The notes under the pieces were generated by a model. It was given only the letters and a program-made list of their open reading frames with translations, was not told where the DNA came from and made no database searches. Of a DNA stretch of 64,000 nucleotides, positions 61,192 through 64,000 are shown piece after piece; position 1 is the stretch's first letter; every line of letters starts with the position of its first letter. This DNA is from JAAXIE01 sp965263155 (GTDB taxonomy: Bacteria; Chloroflexota; Dehalococcoidia; Lucifugimonadales; JAAXIE01): positions 2,232,001-2,296,000 of the forward strand of contig OZ253586.1 in assembly GCA_965263155.1 (NCBI GenBank), written 5' to 3'. A program made the position numbers and the translations under genes.

Positions 61192-62346
61192 ATGAAGTCC
61201 TACTCCTCCACTGAGAAACTGCTGTTCCAATGCTTGGAAGAGTGCGGCTTTGGCACCGGAATGCTCACCCCGCCGCCTCAGGGCCGTCTCCTGCAGGGCG
61301 AGCCTGCCCGCCAGATGTGGGAGCTACTTGACGCCGCCGAAGGAGAGGGAGGGGCAGCGGTTGGCCTGCTGTACGCCAACGGCTGCTTTGCCGTAGGCAG
61401 ATACGACGATGCTGCCCGAATATACCAGTCTCTGTTATCGGAACGACCTCATGACATCACCGCTAGGTTCAACCTCGGCCTGACCTTTTTGCGCCTTGGA
61501 GAATGCGAATTGGCCGTGCGGGAGTTCGACGCTCTTTTGGCCTTGGAACCCTCTCTGGTAGACGCCTACTACCAACGCGGCAACGCGTGGGACGAACTGG
61601 GCGTAGATGGCCGCGCTCTGTCGGACTACGAGGAGGCCATCCGACTAGCCCCCGACTATCTGCGGGCCTACTACAATCAAGGCGTAGTGCTGGCACGATC
61701 GGGACGCCACGACGAGGCGGTCCAGGCTTACGATAGGGTTATCGAGTTGCGCCCCGGCCTGTCCAACGCCCACCTCAATCGCGGTGTCTCCTTGGAGGAG
61801 ATGGGCTGGCATTGGGAAGCAGTGGAAGAGTACAGCGCTGCCATTGACCTAGACCCCATGAACACCAGCGCCCTGTTTAACCGGGCCAAGGTCTATTACG
61901 CCCACACTTACTTCTACGAGGCCATGGAGGACTACTCACGAGTTATCGATCTGATGCCTGAGGACGCTGAAGCCTCCAACAACCGCGGGCTGACCTACGA
62001 TGCCCAAGACAATTACCAAGCCGCCCTCGCCGACTTCGACCGCGCCATCGCCCTGCGCCCCGGTTTTGCCGAAGCGCTGAGCAACAAAGGGGCCACCTTC
62101 GAGACGATGGGACGCGTGGAGGATGCGTTGGACGAGTACCTAGCCGCTGTGGAGGCCGCGCCCGACTTTGCCTCGGCCCACTACAACGCCGCCCGCTGCC
62201 TCGCACAACTAGCAGACTTAGAGCGGAGCGCCAGTCATCTGGAACGGGCGATCCAGCTATCTCCTGAGCTGGAGCAAGAAGCCTCAAGGGACGACGATCT
62301 ATCATGGATTCTCAATCTGCGACGCCTTAAAGCCCAAGAGCCATAG
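61192..62346 (+). CDS. Tetratricopeptide-repeat protein
   Basis: 384 residues with about eight TPR units from residue 55 onward (YDDAARIYQSLLSERPHD, CELAVREFDALLALEPSLVD, GRALSDYEEAIRLAPDYLRA, HDEAVQAYDRVIELRPGLSN, HWEAVEEYSAAIDLDPMNTS, YEAMEDYSRVIDLMPEDAEA, YQAALADFDRAIALRPGFAE, VEDALDEYLAAVEAAPDFAS). No signal peptide, membrane helix or enzymatic domain; a cytoplasmic scaffold is likely. The N-terminal 55 residues (CLEECGFGTGMLTPPPQGRL) are not TPR and unrecognised. Confidence 0.9.
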   Translation: MKSYSSTEKLLFQCLEECGFGTGMLTPPPQGRLLQGEPARQMWELLDAAEGEGGAAVGLLYANGCFAVGRYDDAARIYQSLLSERPHDITARFNLGLTFLRLGECELAVREFDALLALEPSLVDAYYQRGNAWDELGVDGRALSDYEEAIRLAPDYLRAYYNQGVVLARSGRHDEAVQAYDRVIELRPGLSNAHLNRGVSLEEMGWHWEAVEEYSAAIDLDPMNTSALFNRAKVYYAHTYFYEAMEDYSRVIDLMPEDAEASNNRGLTYDAQDNYQAALADFDRAIALRPGFAEALSNKGATFETMGRVEDALDEYLAAVEAAPDFASAHYNAARCLAQLADLERSASHLERAIQLSPELEQEASRDDDLSWILNLRRLKAQEP

Positions 62347-62472
62347 GCCGGGCATCAACGGTCGCTACAGGTGGTATCATTACCTCCACTGACGGGCTTC
62401 GAGCCTAGCGGGCCTTAGTCACTAGCGGACTTCTGTCACCAGAGGGCTTCAGTCACTGGAGGGTCTTGGCCA

Positions 62473-63342
62473 ATGAATGTCGGCATCTTCGTTCTTCTGA
62501 CCAGCAAGTCGCCTGACGTTGCCGTACTGGCCAAGCGGGCTGAAGAGTTGGGCTTCGACTCCTTCTGGGTGCCGGAGCACATCGCTGTGCCAGCCCGGGT
62601 CGACTCGCTCCATCCCCGCAGGCATGAGGACACCGACTACGCAGATGAGACGCCCCGCGCCTACTGGCAAATCATGGACCCCTTCGTTGCCTTGGGGCGG
62701 GCGTCGGCCGTTACCAGCCGCATCAAGCTGGGCACCTCAATATCTCTAGCTGCACAGCACCACCCTGCCCACCTTGCCAAGCTGGTGGCCACTGTGGACA
62801 CATACAGCCAAGGGCGGTTCCTCTTCGGGGTGGGCACGGGCTGGCTGCGCGAAGAGCTGGAGCTATTCGGAGTGGACTTCGACCATCGCTGGACGCAGAC
62901 GGCAGAGGCGTTGTCGGCGATGCGGGCTATCTGGTTGGGTCCTGAGCAGGGGTTCAAGGGTAAGTACTACGACATACCGGCGATCGACATGGAGCCCAAG
63001 CCGGTGCAGAGGCCTCACCCGCCCATCTATCTAGGAGGCTGGCCCGCCAACATCTACAAGCGCTTGGTGTCCCACGCCGATGGCTGGCTGGCGCCCCGGC
63101 TGGGAGTGGAGGACACGAGCGTAGCCCGCGCCACGCTGGACGAATTGGCCGAGGACGCAGGGCGTCAGCGGGGTTGCATCGACATTGTGGTGTTCGGCTT
63201 GCCCGATCACTCGACGGACCGCGACCTAATAGCGCAGTACGCCGAGGCAGGGGCAAGCAGCGTTGTGCCTTGGCTCTTACAGGACGACGAGGAGAAGGCC
63301 TTACGGGAGATGCAACAGATCGCGGAGAGGCTGTTGACGTAA
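62473..63342 (+). CDS. LLM-class (luciferase-like) flavin/F420-dependent oxidoreductase
   Basis: 289 residues. TIM-barrel signature: MNVGIFVLLTSKSPDVAVLA, AEELGFDSFWVPEHIAVP, TSRIKLGTSISLAAQHHPAH, TVDTYSQGRFLFGVGTGWLR, EELELFGVDF, and the C-terminal PHPPIYLGGWPAN. Length and the GVGTGW motif fit the F420-dependent subgroup (TIGR03619-like), so it may be a hydride-transfer enzyme or a monooxygenase. Preceded by a short direct-repeat-like leader (TCACTAG/GTCACTGGAGGG). In the same direction as the following dioxygenase. Confidence 0.88.
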   Translation: MNVGIFVLLTSKSPDVAVLAKRAEELGFDSFWVPEHIAVPARVDSLHPRRHEDTDYADETPRAYWQIMDPFVALGRASAVTSRIKLGTSISLAAQHHPAHLAKLVATVDTYSQGRFLFGVGTGWLREELELFGVDFDHRWTQTAEALSAMRAIWLGPEQGFKGKYYDIPAIDMEPKPVQRPHPPIYLGGWPANIYKRLVSHADGWLAPRLGVEDTSVARATLDELAEDAGRQRGCIDIVVFGLPDHSTDRDLIAQYAEAGASSVVPWLLQDDEEKALREMQQIAERLLT

Positions 63343-63407
63343 TCGAGCTAAGAACACCCTCATTCCGGCCTACGGAAGACTCACTTGCCAACTAGTCCGG
63401 GCCGTGG

Positions 63408-63432
63408 ATTCCCACCTGCTCGGGAATGACGG
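63408..63432 (+). repeat. REP-like palindrome
   Basis: ATTCCC-acctgctC-GGGAAT followed by GACGG, the common dispersed palindrome whose antisense reads HSRAGGNP. Lies between the LLM gene and the dioxygenase. Confidence 0.6.
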
Positions 63433-63477
63433 GTAGGTTTTGGTTCCATGGCCGCAGAACTATAAGGAGGAGCAGAG

Positions 63478-64000
63478 ATGATAGACAGTCTGGTGCCTTT
63501 TGACCTGAAGGGTTGGATTGAAGAGAACAAGGACTCCTTTAACCCGCCAATGGGATCGCGGGTGCTGTACAACGACCCGCAACTCATCATGATCGTGGTG
63601 GGCGGACCCAACACCCGGGGCGACTTCCATGTGACTGACTCTCCGGAGTTCTTCTATCAGATACAGGGAGACATCGTCATCGAGTACTTCGAAGACGGCA
63701 AGCGACTGCGCTCCGAGGTGAAGGAGGGACAGGTGGCCCTCATACCCGCCATGGTGCCCCATTCCCCCCAGAGGCCCGCAGGAACAGTGGGCTTGGTCAT
63801 CGAGCGGAAACGACGCCCCGACGACGCCGACGGCTTCGAGTGGCACTGCAACAAGTGCGACGCCAAGCTGCACCAAGCCGAGAAGTGGGACGGCCGGACT
63901 CTGCGGAGCATCGGCGAACTGACCGCCGACTTCGAGTCCGAACAGTCGCAGCGCACCTGCAAGAGCTGCGGTCATGTGCAACCGGTCGCCGACGGGCCAC
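63478..64000 (+). CDS. nbaC: 3-hydroxyanthranilate 3,4-dioxygenase, 3' end outside the window
   Basis: 174 residues present, no stop before the window edge. Cupin ring-cleavage enzyme: LIMIVVGGPNTRGDFHVTDS (His ligand), PEFFYQIQGDIVIEYFEDGK (Glu ligand), ALIPAMVPHSPQRPAGTVGL (His ligand), VIERKRRPDD. The C-terminal rubredoxin-like site is WHCNKCDAKLH and RTCKSCGHVQ, as in bacterial enzymes. Converts 3-hydroxyanthranilate to 2-amino-3-carboxymuconate semialdehyde (tryptophan or nitrobenzoate degradation). ATG 63478 follows AAGGAGGAG. Confidence 0.93.
   Translation, partial: MIDSLVPFDLKGWIEENKDSFNPPMGSRVLYNDPQLIMIVVGGPNTRGDFHVTDSPEFFYQIQGDIVIEYFEDGKRLRSEVKEGQVALIPAMVPHSPQRPAGTVGLVIERKRRPDDADGFEWHCNKCDAKLHQAEKWDGRTLRSIGELTADFESEQSQRTCKSCGHVQPVADGP

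Noticed and set aside
1..64000. CRISPR array
   Set aside because: No regularly spaced identical direct repeats of 24-40 bases are present; the only tandem unit (55464-55645) has two copies.
1..64000. Ribosomal RNA genes or replication origin
   Set aside because: No rRNA-like conserved blocks, DnaA-box clusters or iterons were noticed.

Overview
The window looks like a chromosome segment of a free-living or host-associated Chloroflexota bacterium, probably of the Dehalococcoidia/SAR202 type. This is inferred from content, not from a marker gene. The supporting content is tandem near-identical Rieske oxygenases next to lipoprotein solute-binding proteins, luciferase-like and acyl-CoA-dehydrogenase-like monooxygenases, a fumarylacetoacetate hydrolase, a 3-hydroxyanthranilate dioxygenase, Thr/Pro-rich lipoprotein linkers, CARDB and Ig-like surface repeats, moderately high GC, and frequent TTG/GTG starts behind clear AGGAGG sites. 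The segment has been heavily rearranged. Intact genes alternate with a graveyard of broken genes and insertion sequences.

Layout. 1-12.4 kb: a decayed TauE/SafE permease, a bifunctional-nuclease-domain protein, a sugar epimerase, and a four-gene minus-strand operon. That operon encodes a giant flippase-like/phosphodiesterase/glycosyltransferase fusion, a lipoprotein with a duplicated 330-residue domain, an Fe(III)-type binding lipoprotein and a GT-C-like membrane protein. A divergent UDP-glucose dehydrogenase follows. 12.4-20.9 kb: decayed recombinase and Cu/Zn superoxide dismutase, small dispersed repeats, several small lipoproteins (one broken by an in-frame TGA), and a serine recombinase that has lost its catalytic domain. 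20.9-26.2 kb: an IS3 element, an IS3 fragment carrying an IS21 element with a 5-bp target duplication, and an IS5-group element.

26.4-37.6 kb: three tandem Rieske oxygenases, two family-5 binding proteins, and a fumarylacetoacetate hydrolase family enzyme. Between the binding proteins lies a minus-strand scar of conjugation genes fused in frame to the C-terminus of a molybdenum hydroxylase. 37.8-40.7 kb: an SMC/OLD-type ATPase fused to a UvrD-type helicase, followed by a HEPN-like gene; this looks like a defence locus. A second IS5-group element at 40.8-42.2 kb, inverted relative to the first, makes 24.9-42.2 kb resemble a composite transposon.

42.7-46.1 kb is the most interesting block: a compact minus-strand operon. 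It encodes a short adenylosuccinate-synthetase homologue carrying the Asp-to-Ser change I associate with phage PurZ, a dCTP-deaminase/dUTPase-fold protein tethered by two membrane helices and apparently lacking the catalytic Glu, a conserved unknown with a DPDNG motif, and a small nucleotide-kinase-like protein. It reads as a nucleotide-centred system (modified-purine synthesis, defence, or anti-phage dNTP sensing).

46.4-49.6 kb: a broken IS1182-like element and remnants of a type I restriction system, a transposase and a possible membrane effector. 49.7-55.3 kb: a 1153-residue lipoprotein (two CARDB domains, HELAH metallopeptidase-like domain, 14 plant-type LRRs), divergent from a sensor kinase/response regulator pair. 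55.4-59.1 kb: repeats, Ig-like fragments on both strands, integrase and recombinase fragments, tRNA-Gly(CCC) and a truncated hicB. 59.2-64 kb: a flavin-dependent monooxygenase, a lone CoA-transferase A subunit, a TPR protein, an LLM oxidoreductase and a 3-hydroxyanthranilate 3,4-dioxygenase cut by the window edge, which suggests aromatic/heterocycle catabolism.
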